DNA from: Nocardiopsis eucommiae
GTDB lineage: Bacteria; Actinomycetota; Actinomycetes; Streptosporangiales; Streptosporangiaceae
NCBI GenBank assembly: GCA_018388625.1
Contig: CP074402.1
Span: 3,410,001 to 3,474,000 of the forward strand
Reading direction: 5' to 3'
Length of the DNA stretch: 64,000 nt
Shown: positions 1 to 9,782 of the stretch, in pieces
Position numbering within the stretch: position 1 is the first letter of the stretch
How the letters are laid out: every line of letters begins with the position of its first letter
Made by a program: the position numbers and the translations under genes
The notes under the pieces: generated by a model
What the model was told of the DNA's origin: nothing
Databases searched by the model: none
What the model saw: the letters and a program-made list of their open reading frames with translations, nothing else

Positions 1-97
1 CTTCCACGCACGTCAGAGGGCCAGCGAACGCGGTGCGCGCCCGCCCCGGCCCGCCCACACCAGCGGGGGCGGACCGGGCCCCGTCAGTGGAGCGTCG

Positions 98-996
98 CTA
101 GATGCGCTCGTGCTCGCCCCGGAGCAGTTCGCGTTCGTCGCGCAGCGAGGCCACCTCGGCGCGCAGCGCCCGCAGTTCGTCGAGGATCTGCCGCTGTCCC
201 TCGTCCGGCGCGCGGGCGGCGCCGCCGTCCGGTGAGTCCCCGGGATCCTCGTCGGGCCCGCCGCTCCCCTTGGATCCCGGGGCGCCTCCCGGACCGGGTC
301 TGCCGTACTGCTCCTCGTGCCCGGCCTTGTCCAGCGCCTCGACGGCGACCGCGATGAACAGGTTCAGGGCGATCAGCGTGGACACCATGACGAAGACGAC
401 GAAGAAGACCCAGGCGTAGGGCTGGTGCTTCATCACCTCGGACGCGATGGTGCTCCAGCCGTCGGCGGTGAAGATCTGGAAGAGGGTGAACAGCGAGGTC
501 CCCAGGTCTCCGAAGTACTGCGGGGCGTCGGTGGAGAAGAGCCGGGTGGCCATCACCGCCGAGACGTACAGCAGCAGGACCACCAGGACCATGATCGAGG
601 CCATGCCGGGCATCGCGCGGAACAGTCCGGTCACCACGTGGCGCAGCGACGGGATCACCGACAACAGTCGCAGGACACGCAGGACGCGGAGCACCCTCAG
701 CACCGCGAACGGGCCGGAGGCGGGGAGCAGGGCGATCCCGATGATCACCATGTCGAACCAGCTCCAGGGGTCCCGGAAGAAGTCCCGGCGATGGGCGAAC
801 ATCCTCAGACCCATCTCGACGACGAACAGGGTCAGGATCACCCGGTCGATGCTCTTGAGGAGGTCACCGTGGTTGTCCATCATCCGCTTGGAGGTCTCGA
901 AACCGAGGATCACCGCGTTGACGAGGATGAGGGTGATGACGCTGGCCTGGAACCAGGGGCCTCGACGAGGGCACGGGCGCGTTCACGCGTGGTCAC
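98..996 (-). CDS. Voltage-gated ion channel (single-domain, BacNav/BacCav-like), frame broken once
   Basis: Single-domain six-helix cation channel of the inner membrane. Visible are the S4 voltage sensor, with arginines every third residue (VLRVLRVLRVLRLL), the pore region FTADGWST and an S6 helix (LIALNLFIAVAVEAL). A Gly/Pro/Asp-rich linker follows, then a C-terminal heptad-like stretch (LDELRALRAEVASLRDERELL), which fits the tetramerising coiled coil of this family. The frame open from 913 lacks the first half of S1. A GTG at 994-996 begins MTTRERARALVEAP, which joins WFQASVITLILVNAVILG if one base is added to the G run at 956-959. The corrected length of about 299 aa is normal. The filter differs from TLESWAS of NaChBac, so ion selectivity cannot be assigned. 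Confidence 0.85.
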
Positions 997-1159
997 TGGG
1001 AGGAAGACTCCGTCTCTGTCATCGGGCGACGGCGCAAAAGCCTACCGTCGGCGGGGGCGGCCCGTTTCGTCCTCGTCTCCCTCGGTACGTCCCGCGCTGG
1101 CGTCCGCAGCCGTGACCAGGCATCATCGAAGACAGGGAACCGAGGCGAGGGGGCCGCCG

Positions 1160-1474
1160 GTGACGGAATCCGCCGAATTCGACAGGGACGCCGCGGACAT
1201 CGACGACGTGGACGCCGAGATGGACGTGGGTGCCCCGGAACAGGACTCCGCCGTGGCGGAGTACCTGGAGGACCACCCCGAGGACTACCGCATAGAGGAG
1301 ATCGAGGACCACGAGGCACTCGGTATAGACGCCGGAGTCGGCCAGGAGGTTCCGGACGGGGAGTCGGAGACCGACCCGGAGGACCCGCCCCGGGTACCCG
1401 GGCCCGAGAGCCTGTCACGGGTGCTCCGGGCGGAACGGTACGCCGACCGGGTCAACCGTCGGCTCGAAGGCTGA
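1160..1474 (+). CDS. Small acidic protein, function unknown
   Basis: Protein of 104 aa that is very rich in Asp and Glu (blocks such as RDAADIDDVDAEMD and EYLEDHPEDYRIEEIEDHE) and has a basic C-terminal end (SRVLRAERYADRVNRRLEG). There is no membrane segment and no motif I can name. The GTG start at 1160 has a GAGG ribosome site about 9 bases upstream. It diverges from the ion channel and its last 23 bases overlap the end of the convergent FadR-type regulator. Acidic proteins of this size are common in actinobacteria (DUF5709-like), but I cannot confirm a family. Confidence 0.6.
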   Translation: MTESAEFDRDAADIDDVDAEMDVGAPEQDSAVAEYLEDHPEDYRIEEIEDHEALGIDAGVGQEVPDGESETDPEDPPRVPGPESLSRVLRAERYADRVNRRLEG

Positions 1475-2141
1475 GCCAGCGCTCCACCCGCAGCACGTGC
1501 GCGGCGGCGGCCGCCCGGGCCGCCTCGGGGTCGCGGGCGGTCAGTGCCTCGTGGATCCGCCGGTGGTCCTGGAAGAGGGTGTCGGTGAGCCCCTCACGAC
1601 CGAGTCCGGCCCAGACCCGTTCGTTGAAGGTGCGCGAGGACAGCCCGGCGTGGACTGCGGAGAGCGTGGCGTTGCCCGCGCAGGCCACGACGGCGCGGTG
1701 GAAGTCGAGGTCGTCGGCGGGCGCGCGGTCGGCGTCGGCCTCCATGCGGTCCAGGAGGTCACCGATCCGGGCCAGGTCCTCGGGGGTGGCCCGGGCGGCG
1801 GCGACGGCGGTGGCGGCCGGTTCGATCATGCGGCGGACCTGGAGGACCTCCAGCAGGGTCTCGTCGCGTGAGACCTCGGCCAGGACGGAGAAGGCCTCCA
1901 GCAGGTCGGCGGGGCGCAGCGCGGTGACGTAGACGCCCGCGCCGTGGCGGACGGACAGCACGCCCAACGTGGTGAGGGAGCTGATCGCCTCGCGCACCGA
2001 GCCCCGGGAGACGCCCAGTCGGGCGGAGAGCTCGCGTTCGGTGGGCAGCCGTTCCCCCGGGCCCACCTCGCCGTCGGCGATCATCGCCTTGATCCGCTCG
2101 ACCGCCCGTTGGGCCACCGGGGTCCGTACGCCCTCGACCAC
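1452..2141 (-). CDS. FadR-family (GntR/FCD) transcriptional regulator, probable LutR/LldR
   Basis: GntR winged helix at about residues 10-75, with the recognition helix in ELSARLGVSRGSVREAISSL. An all-helical FCD ligand domain of about 150 residues follows; it contains the metal-binding type pattern DLDFHRAVVACAGN and later HRRIHEAL and AAAHVLRVERW. Length 229 aa is typical. The GTG start at 2139-2141 is preceded by GGGAG. The gene is divergent from lutABC, as LutR/LldR regulators usually are, so lactate-responsive repression of lut is the likely role. Two copies of a FadR-type palindrome lie in the shared upstream region. Family assignment is firm; the lactate ligand is inferred from the neighbours. 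Confidence 0.85.
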   Translation of the reverse strand: MVEGVRTPVAQRAVERIKAMIADGEVGPGERLPTERELSARLGVSRGSVREAISSLTTLGVLSVRHGAGVYVTALRPADLLEAFSVLAEVSRDETLLEVLQVRRMIEPAATAVAAARATPEDLARIGDLLDRMEADADRAPADDLDFHRAVVACAGNATLSAVHAGLSSRTFNERVWAGLGREGLTDTLFQDHRRIHEALTARDPEAARAAAAAHVLRVERWLSLRADG

Positions 2142-2160
2142 GTCACTCCCCCGTCTCCAC

Positions 2161-2200
2161 CACGAACACGGAGATTCTACTCTCGGTGCCCGTGTTCGTG
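2161..2200. repeat. Perfect 10-bp inverted repeat in the lutR leader
   Basis: CACGAACACG at 2161-2170 and CGTGTTCGTG at 2191-2200 are perfect reverse complements separated by 20 bases. The element lies 20 bases upstream of the lutR-like start, so it is either a second operator or a hairpin in the leader of that transcript. It does not resemble the TGGTCGGACCA operator nearby. Confidence 0.5.
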
Positions 2201-2219
2201 TCCCAGCGCTCTCGGACAT

Positions 2220-2230
2220 TGGTCGGACCA
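2220..2230. promoter_or_regulatory. FadR-type operator, copy 1
   Basis: TGGTCGGACCA is a perfect 11-bp palindrome that fits the FadR-subfamily consensus TnGT-N3-ACnA used by LldR and LutR regulators. It lies 79 bases upstream of the lutR-like start and is the nearer of the two copies to that gene, so it probably mediates autoregulation. Confidence 0.6.
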
Positions 2231-2295
2231 CCGCAAGGGTGCCGTGGGACCAGCGCGGCGCATCGGCGCACATTCCGCCGATCGTCACGGGGTTC

Positions 2296-2337
2296 TTGAT
2301 CCGTCTCGCGCCGCTGTGCAAAAGTGGTCGGACCACT
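2296..2337 (+). promoter_or_regulatory. lutABC promoter with FadR-type operator, copy 2
   Basis: A candidate -35 TTGATC (2296-2301), 17-base spacer and weak -10 CAAAAG (2319-2324) are followed at once by the palindrome AGTGGTC-G-GACCACT (2323-2337), a 15-bp perfect dyad that contains TGGTCGGACCA. A repressor bound there would cover the -10 and the start point, which fits LutR repression relieved by lactate. The hexamers are weak matches; the palindrome is not. Confidence 0.55.
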
Positions 2338-2399
2338 CGCCTCGGTTGCCGTCCGCCGGACCGGACGCTCCCCGCCGGGGCGGGGTGCGAAGGAGGCCC

Positions 2400-3140
2400 A
2401 TGCGCGTCGCGCTGTTCGTCACCTGTGTCAACGACACGCTCTTCCCCGACACCGGACGCGCGGTGGTACGGCTCCTGGAGCGGCTGGGCCACGAGGTGGT
2501 CTTCCCCGAGGACCAGACCTGCTGCGGCCAGATGCACTACAACACCGGGTACCGGCGCCCCGCGGCCCGACTCGCCGTGCGCTTCGCCCGGACCTTCGGC
2601 GGGGCCGACGCGGTGGTGGTCCCCTCGGCCTCGTGCGCGGCGATGGTGCGTGACAACTATCCGAAGCTCGGCGCCCAGGGCAGCAGGCTCTCCCGCAGGA
2701 TGGCCCACCTGGGACCCCGCGTGTACGACCTCACCGAGTTCCTCGTGGACGTGCTCGGGGTGACCGACGTGGGCGCCTACTTCCCGCACAGGGTGGTCTA
2801 CCACCCCACCTGCCACGGACTGCGCTTCCTCGGCTTGGGAGACCGCCCCTACCAGCTGCTGCGCGCCGTGCGCGGCCTGGAACTGCTCGCACTGCCGGGA
2901 GCCGCCGAGTGCTGCGGGTTCGGGGGCACGTTCTCCGTCAAGAACGGCGACGTCTCCGCCGCCATGGGGTTCGACAAGGCCCGCCACGTGGCCGAGACGG
3001 GCGCCGAGGTCCTGTGCGCGGTGGACAACTCCTGTCTCATGCACATCGGCGGCACCCTGTCCCGTCAGCGTTCCGGAGTCCGGATCGCCCACATCGCGGA
3101 GATCCTGGCCAGTACCGAGAAGGAGTACGCGCACGCATGA
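2400..3140 (+). CDS. lutA: Lactate utilization protein LutA (Fe-S oxidoreductase)
   Basis: Protein of 246 aa of the LutA/YkgE family, a subunit of the LutABC complex that oxidises L-lactate to pyruvate at the membrane. Two cysteine-rich CCG domains are seen: CCGQMHYNTG from residue 41, and HPTCHG at about 135-140 paired with CCGFGGTFSVKN from 171; these bind a Fe-S cofactor. The ATG at 2400 has AGGAGG just upstream. The stop overlaps the lutB start (ATGA), so the two are translationally coupled. The reading frame is intact. Confidence 0.95.
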   Translation: MRVALFVTCVNDTLFPDTGRAVVRLLERLGHEVVFPEDQTCCGQMHYNTGYRRPAARLAVRFARTFGGADAVVVPSASCAAMVRDNYPKLGAQGSRLSRRMAHLGPRVYDLTEFLVDVLGVTDVGAYFPHRVVYHPTCHGLRFLGLGDRPYQLLRAVRGLELLALPGAAECCGFGGTFSVKNGDVSAAMGFDKARHVAETGAEVLCAVDNSCLMHIGGTLSRQRSGVRIAHIAEILASTEKEYAHA

Positions 3141-4557
3141 GCGCCACGTTCCTGGGCCTTCCGCCCTTTCCCGAGGCCGCCCGTTCGGCGGTCGGAGACT
3201 CCCGCACCAGGCACAACCTGCACAAGGCCACCCACACCATCCGGGGCAAGCGCGACGCGGTCGTCGGTGAGCTGGGTGAGGACTGGCAGCGCCTGCGCGC
3301 CGAGGGCGAGCGGATCAAGACGCACACCCTGCGCCACCTGGACCACCACCTCGAACGCCTGGAGGAGGCGGTCCACCGGGCGGGCGGCACGGTCCACTGG
3401 GCCGCCGACGCGGCCGAGGCCAACGAGATCGTCACCCGGCTGGTGCGTCGGACGGGTGAGACCGAGGTGGTCAAGGTGAAGTCCATGGCCACCCAGGAGA
3501 TCGAGCTCAACGGCGCGCTGGAGGCCGCCGGGATCACGGCCTACGAGACCGACCTGGCCGAACTGATCGTGCAGCTCGGTGACGACCTCCCCTCCCACAT
3601 CCTGGTGCCCGCGATCCACCTGGCCCGTTCCCAGATCCGGGAGATCTTCCTCGACCGGATGGCGGAGTGGGGGTGCCCGCACCGCCCGGGCTCACCGACG
3701 ATCCCCGCGCGCTGGCCGAGGCCGCCCGCGTGCACCTGCGGGAGCTGTTCCTGCGCGCCAGGGTGGCGGTCTCGGGGGCCAACTTCGCCGTGGCCGACTC
3801 CGGGACGCTCGTGGTGCTGGAGTCCGAGGGCAACGGGCGGATGTGCCTGACCCTGCCGGAGACGCTGATCTCCGTGGTGGGGATCGAGAAGGTCGTGCCC
3901 ACGTGGTCCGACCTCGAGGTGTTCCTGCAACTGCTGCCCCGGTCCTCCACCGGGGAACGGATGAACCCCTACACCTCCACCTGGACCGGGGTGACCCCGG
4001 GCGACGGTCCGCGCGACTTCCACCTGGTCCTGTTGGACAACGGACGCACCGACGTGCTCGCCGACACCGTGGGACGGCAGGCGCTGCGCTGCATCCGCTG
4101 CTCGGCCTGTCTGAACATCTGTCCCGTCTACGAGCGCACCGGCGGTCACGCCTACGGATCGGTCTACCCGGGGCCGATCGGCGCGATCCTCACTCCCCAA
4201 CTGCGGGGGATGTCCTCGGAGGTGGACCGGGCTCTGCCGTACGCGTCGTCGCTGTGCGGGGCGTGCTACGACGTCTGCCCGGTGGCCATCGACATCCCGG
4301 AGGTCCTGGTGCACCTGCGTGAACAGGTCGCGGAGGGTCCGGGGCACCTCGGTGAGAAGGCCGTCATGGCCGGTGCCGAGGCGGTTCTCGGTTCGGCCCG
4401 GGCGTTGGACGCGGCGCAGCGCGCGGCGGGGCTGGTGGGCGGGGACCTGCCCCGGCACCTGCCGGGGACGGCGGGGACGTGGACCGACACCCGGGACGTG
4501 CCGGACGTGCCCGGCGAGTCCTTCCGACAGTGGTGGAAGCAGAGGGGGCGGCGATGA
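3137..4557 (+). CDS. lutB: Lactate utilization protein LutB (LUD domain, ferredoxin type), frame broken once
   Basis: Iron-sulfur electron-transfer subunit of LutABC, 473 aa after repair. The N-terminal LUD (DUF162) domain contains KVKSMATQEIELN and the segment VAVSGANFAVADSGTLVV. Two 4Fe-4S motifs follow: CIRCSACLNICPVY near residue 318 and CGACYDVCPVAIDIP near 373. The frame is lost at RMAEWG; adding one base to the G run at 3669-3673 joins RMAEW to GVPAPPGLTDDPR. It overlaps lutA (ATGA) and lutC (ATGA), so the three genes form one coupled operon. Confidence 0.93.
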
Positions 4558-5236
4558 GCGGCACCGGAGGCGTGCGCGGTGGGGGCGCCGAGGGCCGGGG
4601 CTCCCGTGAACGCGTCCTGGCACGGGTGCGGGCGGCGCTGTCGGACGTGCCCGGCGAGGAGCCGGTGGCGCGTCCGCCCGGAGGCGGGTACGCCGACCAC
4701 CACTTCGCCGGGGACGCCCTGGAGGTGCTGGTGGACCGGTTGCGGGACTACCGGGCCCTGGTGGAGAGGGTGCCGGAGGCCGCTCTGCCCGAGCGGATCG
4801 CCGCCGTCCTGGAGCGACGCGGCGCGACCCGGGTCGCGACCCCTCGGGCGCTCCGCCGGAGTGGTTCTCGGAGGTGACGGCGCCACGGCTCACCGACACC
4901 CCCGGGGAGCCGCTGTCCGTGGCCGACCTCGACGCCTGCGACGGTGTGGTGACCGGGTGCGCGGTGGCGGTGGCCGAGACCGGAACCCTCGTGCTCGACG
5001 CCGGGCCCGACCAGGGCCGTCGGGCCCTCACCCTGGTCCCCGACTACCACCTGTGCGTGGTCCGGGCCGACCAGGTGGTGGGCGGGGTACCCGAGGCCGT
5101 CCGGCTCCTGGACCCGGCGCGGCCGCTCACGTGGATCAGCGGCCCCTCGGCCACCAGCGACATCGAACTCAACCGCGTGGAGGGCGTGCACGGTCCCCGC
5201 ACCCTGGAGGTGCTGCTGGTGGAGACCGTCGGCTGA
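4554..5236 (+). CDS. lutC: Lactate utilization protein LutC (LUD domain), frame broken once
   Basis: Third subunit of LutABC, about 227 aa. The LUD domain is recognised from [34 protein letters not shown] and [20 protein letters not shown], which holds the conserved SDIE. The frame breaks after RVATP; adding one C to the run at 4840-4843 gives [21 protein letters not shown] and restores the normal length. The ATG overlaps the lutB stop. No convincing terminator is visible in the 167 bases before the next gene. Confidence 0.92.
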
Positions 5237-5403
5237 AACTCCGGGGGCGCGGGCCCGGTGGGAGGCCGTGAGGTCGTGCCCGCCCCACCCCGTGACCGCG
5301 TGCCCGCCCCCGGCGGAGTCGATGGCCTGCACCCTCGTGCCGGTCGGGCCCCGCTTCCTAGGGTTCAGGGGATGGCAGACCGACCACGACGGAAGGCTCC
5401 CCT

Positions 5404-6611
5404 ATGCCGCACCCCTCCACGTCCTCCCGCACCCCCGCTCCCCCGGCGCGGACCGCTCGCCGCCGGTCCGCGCCCCTGGCCCTGGCCTGCGCCCTGGCCG
5501 TGGGCGGCACCCTCGCCTCCGGTCCGGCTTCCGCCGCGACCGACGGGGACCGCCCACCCACCGCCGCCCTGCCCGCACCCACCGGCCCCGCGCCCGTGGG
5601 CACCACCGACCTGCACCTGGTGGACACCGACCGCGAGGACCCGTGGTTCGGCGGTGACCGGGAGATCATGGTGACGCTCTGGTACCCGGCCCGCACCGAC
5701 ACCGGGCGTCCCGCCCCCTACCTGACCGAGGCCGAGTCCGCGGCGATCCTCGCCCAGAGCGGGTTCGACCACCTTCCGGCGGACACCCTGACCCGGGTGC
5801 GCACCCACTCCGTGGCGGACGCACCGCCGGCCCGCACCGACGACGGCCTGCCCCTCGTGGTGCTCTCCCCGGAGCCGGGGTCTCCCGGACCTGGATGTCC
5901 TCGCTCGGTGAGGACCTGGCCAGCCACGGTTTCGCGGTGGCCGGGATCGACCACCGGCACGAGGCGGCCCCGGTGGAGTTCCCCGACGGGCTCGTGGAGC
6001 GGTGCGGGGCCTGCGCCACCGAGCGGTGGGAGGACGGCGCGGTCAACCGGGCCGACGACGTCACCCTCCTCCTGGACGCACTGGAGGACGGCGGGGCCTG
6101 GCGCTGGTCCGCGCTGGTCGCGACCGACCGGACCGGAATGGTGGGCCACTCCTGGGGCGGGGCGGCCACCGCCCAGACGCTGGTGACCGAGGAGCGCGTG
6201 GACGCCGGGCTCAACCTGGACGGCCCCTACTACCCCGCGCAGCTGGAGGAGGAGATCGACAAGCCGCTGGCGCTGCTCGCCAACGGCCAGGGGCAGTCCT
6301 GGGAGGGCTGGGAGGAGCGCTGGGCGGGCCTGACCGGCTGGCGCCAGTGGATCCGCGTCACCGACTCCGGGCACTCCACCGCCCTGGACCGGGGTGTGCT
6401 CATGGAACGACTCGGGCTGCGGGACACGCTGACCCCCGAGCAGTGGCGGGCGCAGTTCGGCGACCTCCCGGTGGAGCACGGGGTGAACCTGGTGCGGACC
6501 TACGCCGCCGCCTACTTCGACCACCACCTGCGCGGTGGTGAGCAGCCCCTCCTGGACGATCCGGGAAGCGTCCACCCGGAGCTCGTCGTGGTGGACCCCG
6601 AAGCGGGCTGA
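5404..6611 (+). CDS. Secreted alpha/beta hydrolase (PAF-acetylhydrolase/lipase-like), frame broken once
   Basis: The signal peptide has a twin-arginine-like RRR stretch and a hydrophobic core ending in GPASA, with likely cleavage before ATDGD. The body is an alpha/beta hydrolase: EIMVTLWYPA, LPLVVLSPGAG, HGFAVAGIDHR, nucleophile elbow GHSWGG near residue 247, and a late His in SGHSTALDR. This layout matches platelet-activating-factor acetylhydrolase-like esterases; the substrate is unknown. The frame breaks in LSPGAG; one C added to the run at 5867-5870 joins the halves into about 402 aa. The ATG is preceded by GGAAGG. It is convergent with the P450 gene. Confidence 0.8.
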
Positions 6612-6638
6612 GCCCACGGCGGGATCGGCTCCCGGGGC

Positions 6639-8046
6639 TCAGCTCCGGGGGTCCACGTCTCCAGGAGCCGTTCGAGGGGGTCGGGCTCGTGCGGTTTCTC
6701 CGCGAAGGGCGCCTGGTAGCGGGCGCCCCGGGCGGCGGGACGGCGTTTGCGGCGCCGGGAGGCGCCTCTGACATCCGGTTCGGCTGCCGCGACCGGCTCG
6801 CTCTCCCCGGTCGGGGTGAACCGCACGGGCAGCTCCTCGAGCCCGTGCGCGCCGGGGGACGCCCGTCGTCGCGGACCGGCGGGCCCGACCACCGCGACCA
6901 TGTCCCTCATCCGGTCCAACGCCGTGTCGAGGGCGGTGCGGACCAGCTCCTGGGTGAGGGACGTGGCCGGGCAGCGATGGGCTCCGGCGCCCCAGGACAG
7001 ATGGGCGCGGTTCCCGGCCAGCTGGTCCATGGCGGTTCCGGAGTCTCCGGCGACGGACGGGTCGGAGTGCGCGGCCCCGAACGCGAAGAGCAGCGGATCG
7101 CCCCGCCGGATCCGGGTCCCCGAGAACCGGAGGTCCGTTCTCGCGTAGCGTCCCGCCAGCACGCGGACCGGAGGGTCGGTCCACATGACGTAGTCGAGGA
7201 GGTCCTCCGGTGTGAGCGTCCCGCCGAGGTAGGCGGTCCACACCCGACGGTCCTCGACGAGCAGGCGCAGGGCGTTGCCGATGAGGTGGGTGGTGGGTTC
7301 GAGGCCCGTCGCCCAGAGCAGGCGCAGCGCCTCGACCGCCTCGTCGTCGGTCAGCCCGTGCGGGTGCTCCAGGAGCGCGGAGGTGACGTCCCGCCCGGGT
7401 GCGGCGCGTTTGCGGGCGACCAGCCCCAGGAAGTAGGCGCGCACGGCCGGTGCGGCCGTCGCGGCCCGCCGGGCGTCGTCGCCGCGCAGGCGGTCGGTGA
7501 GGTCCGCGAGCAGGTGGCCGTAGGAGTCCGGGAGCCCGAGGAGTTCGTTGAGGACGAGCGCGGGCAGGGGTGCGGCGTACTGCCCGACGAGGTCGGCCGC
7601 GCCCTTCGCTCCGACCCGGCCGATCAGCCGCACGGCGACGCGCTCGACCACCGGGACCAGGTGTGGGGTGCCCACGGAGGCCAGCGCCTCCACGATCGGC
7701 AGGCGCAGGCGCTGGTGGTCGTCACCGTCGCGAGCGAGGGCCGCGCCTCGAACGGGCGCGGCGTCGTCGCCCCAGGGGCGCGGGTCGGCGGAGAAGTGGG
7801 TCTGGTCGCGCAGGACCCGCAGGTTCTCCTTGTAGCCGAGCAGGAGCCAGCCGGGGACTCCGGGGGTGACCTCCACGGGGATCAGGCCACCGTGCCGGGA
7901 CCGCAGCCGGTCCCAGGAGGGTTCCGCTCCGAGTGCCGGGCTCCGGTCGAGGGAGTGGGCGGCCCCTCCGGTGTACGGGCATCGCGATGGGCCCGCCGTT
8001 CCGCCCCCGCCGCCTCGTCGCCCGTGGGCCCGGTTCCCTGACGCAT
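6639..8046 (-). CDS. Conservon-type cytochrome P450 (CYP157-like, no EXXR), frame broken twice
   Basis: Heme-thiolate protein of about 469 aa. The cysteine ligand loop is LSWGAGAHRCPATS (near residue 358) and the I-helix segment is LLWATGLEPTTHL. The K-helix EXXR is absent: the region reads DLLDYVMWTDPPVRVLAGRYAR, as in the CYP156/CYP157 families of Streptomyces conservons, which lack a normal EXXR. The ATG at 8046 has GAGGAG 5 bases upstream but is out of frame with the body until one base is added to the C run at 8004-8008. Adding one base to the G run at 6647-6651 gives the ending LLETWTPRS and removes the overlap with the hydrolase. No conservon partner genes (kinase, roadblock, DUF742, GTPase) are adjacent. 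Confidence 0.8.
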
Positions 8047-8452
8047 GGAGACTCCTCGGTGGCTGCGGTGGGGACGACGCTAGGCCGACGGTGTTTCCGG
8101 GATGATTCCGGGAGGAAAGGGGCGTCTTTCGGCGTCGGGCACCGATCCCCTTCACCAGACAGGAGCGGAGGAATCGGACCGGCCCCGACGCAGGGGCGCG
8201 GCGAGCGGAGCCGGGCGCGACGAGTCGGGTAGGTCCGGGGCGGTGGCGACGGGCATGGCTCCGAACCCGGGCAGCCGGAATCCGCCCCACCATGGGGCCA
8301 CCCCTCCGGTCACCCTGCGGGAAACGGCAGGGCGCGGGGGTGTGATCCCCCACTCCGCCACCGAAGTCGCAGGCCGGTAGGATGTCCAGTCGGCCCGAAG
8401 GGGGCCGCAACGGCCGCAGGGCCCGACAGTCTCTCGAACGGGGAGTACCACC
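8047..8452. other. Divergent intergenic region between P450 and DUF2786 genes
   Basis: I see no gene in these 400 bases. A TAGCGT on the minus strand (8077-8082) could be the P450 -10, about 30 bases before its ATG. A TAGGAT at 8378-8383 on the plus strand could be the -10 of the DUF2786 gene. Neither has a clear -35. Confidence 0.3.
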
Positions 8453-9730
8453 GTGGGCAGGAAGGGCCGCAGAGGCGGCGACGCGCGGGCCGGGGCCGAG
8501 TGGTCCGGGCCAGGTCCCACGGACACCCCCGTGGAGGTGGTCACCGGCGCCGTCGACGCGCTCGTGCGAGGACAGGAGGGCGGCGGGGTGGACCTCGCGT
8601 CGGCCCGACTGGCCGACGCCGAGGACCCGGCCTGGGCGGGGGCGGCGGGGCGCGCGCTCCTCGACACCCTGCTCTTCGCGATCGCCGACGCCTGGGCGCG
8701 CGGCTGGCAGCCCACGGAGACGGTCCGGCACGTGTCCCGCGAGTCCGGGCCACTTGCCGCCACCGTGTGCGCGGAGGCCGTCACCGCCGACCTCGAACGC
8801 CACTCCGCCGCCACGGTGGACCCCCGCTGGACCGAGCAGGTACGCGCCCTGGGCGCGACCGCCCCGGCCTCGGGCGACCAGCACCTGGCCCGACTGGGCT
8901 CCGAGCACGGCCTGCTGAGGTTCGAGGCGGTGGAGGTGGTGCTCCGGCTCCTGGCCCTGTTGCGCGTGCTGCCTCCGATGCGTCGGCTGGGCCCGCCGCC
9001 GGGAACCTTCCGACCGGGCGTGAACTCCTCCGCCCCGGTGGACCGGGGGCGGCTCCAACGCGTCCGCGCGCTGCTGGCCAAGGCGGAGTCCACCGAGTTC
9101 CCGCAGGAGGCGGAGGCGCTGACCGCGCGGGCCCAGGAGATGATGGCGCGACACAGCATCGACCTCGCCCTGGTGGAGCGGGACCCCGAGGAGCCCGAGG
9201 CCGCCTCGGCCCGCAGGCTCCCGGTGGACTCGCCCTATGACGAGCACCGGGCCGTGCTGCTGAACGAGGTCGCGGAGGCCAACCACTGCCGTGCCGTATG
9301 GCACCGCGATCTGGGGCTGAGCACGGTGATGGGTTTCCCCGGCGACGTCGAGGCCGTGGATCTGCTGTACACGTCGCTGCTGGTGCAGGCCGAGTCCGCG
9401 ATGCGGGTGAGCGGCGCGAAGCGGGACCGGTCCGGGCGCGGGGCGCGCAGGGACTTCAGGGCCTCCTTCATGTCCGCGTTCGCGGTACGGGTGGGTGAGC
9501 GGCTGACCGAGTCGGCGCGCGCCACCGAGGAGGCGGTCACCGCCGAGACCGGCACCGACCTCGTCCCGGTGTTCGCGGCCCGGGAGAAGGCCGTGGAGGC
9601 CGCCGTCGACGAGGCCTTCGGCGCGCTCACCTCGTCCCGGGTCCGGGGCCCCTCCAGTGCCGAGGGCTGGTACGAGGGCCGGGCCGCCGCCGACGCCGCC
9701 TCCCTGGGGACCCGCGCCAGGCTGGCCTGA
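8453..9730 (+). CDS. DUF2786 domain-containing protein
   Basis: Protein of 425 aa with an intact frame. The DUF2786 segment is at about residues 200-242 (RVRALLAKAESTEFPQEAEA, then MMARHSIDLALV). It is followed by a region resembling the SprT-like/DUF7168 extension (AVLLNEVAEANHCRAVW, VMGFPGDVEAVDLLYTSLL, RRDFRASFMSAFAVRVGERL). Function is unknown; this family occurs widely in actinobacteria and phages. The GTG start at 8453 has GGGAG 7 bases upstream. It lies just upstream of the RNA repair pair, separated by 52 bases on the same strand, so co-transcription is possible. Confidence 0.75.
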   Translation: MGRKGRRGGDARAGAEWSGPGPTDTPVEVVTGAVDALVRGQEGGGVDLASARLADAEDPAWAGAAGRALLDTLLFAIADAWARGWQPTETVRHVSRESGPLAATVCAEAVTADLERHSAATVDPRWTEQVRALGATAPASGDQHLARLGSEHGLLRFEAVEVVLRLLALLRVLPPMRRLGPPPGTFRPGVNSSAPVDRGRLQRVRALLAKAESTEFPQEAEALTARAQEMMARHSIDLALVERDPEEPEAASARRLPVDSPYDEHRAVLLNEVAEANHCRAVWHRDLGLSTVMGFPGDVEAVDLLYTSLLVQAESAMRVSGAKRDRSGRGARRDFRASFMSAFAVRVGERLTESARATEEAVTAETGTDLVPVFAAREKAVEAAVDEAFGALTSSRVRGPSSAEGWYEGRAAADAASLGTRARLA

Positions 9731-9782
9731 GGGCTCGGAAAACCGCTGGCCCCCGGCCCTGAAGGGTGTGTACAACCGTCAC

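Noticed and set aside
8047..9775. Upstream half of a minus-strand open frame of 1,087 codons (6512-9775)
   Set aside because: Only the part below 8046 encodes the P450. The rest is antisense to the DUF2786 gene, which has a good start and family match.
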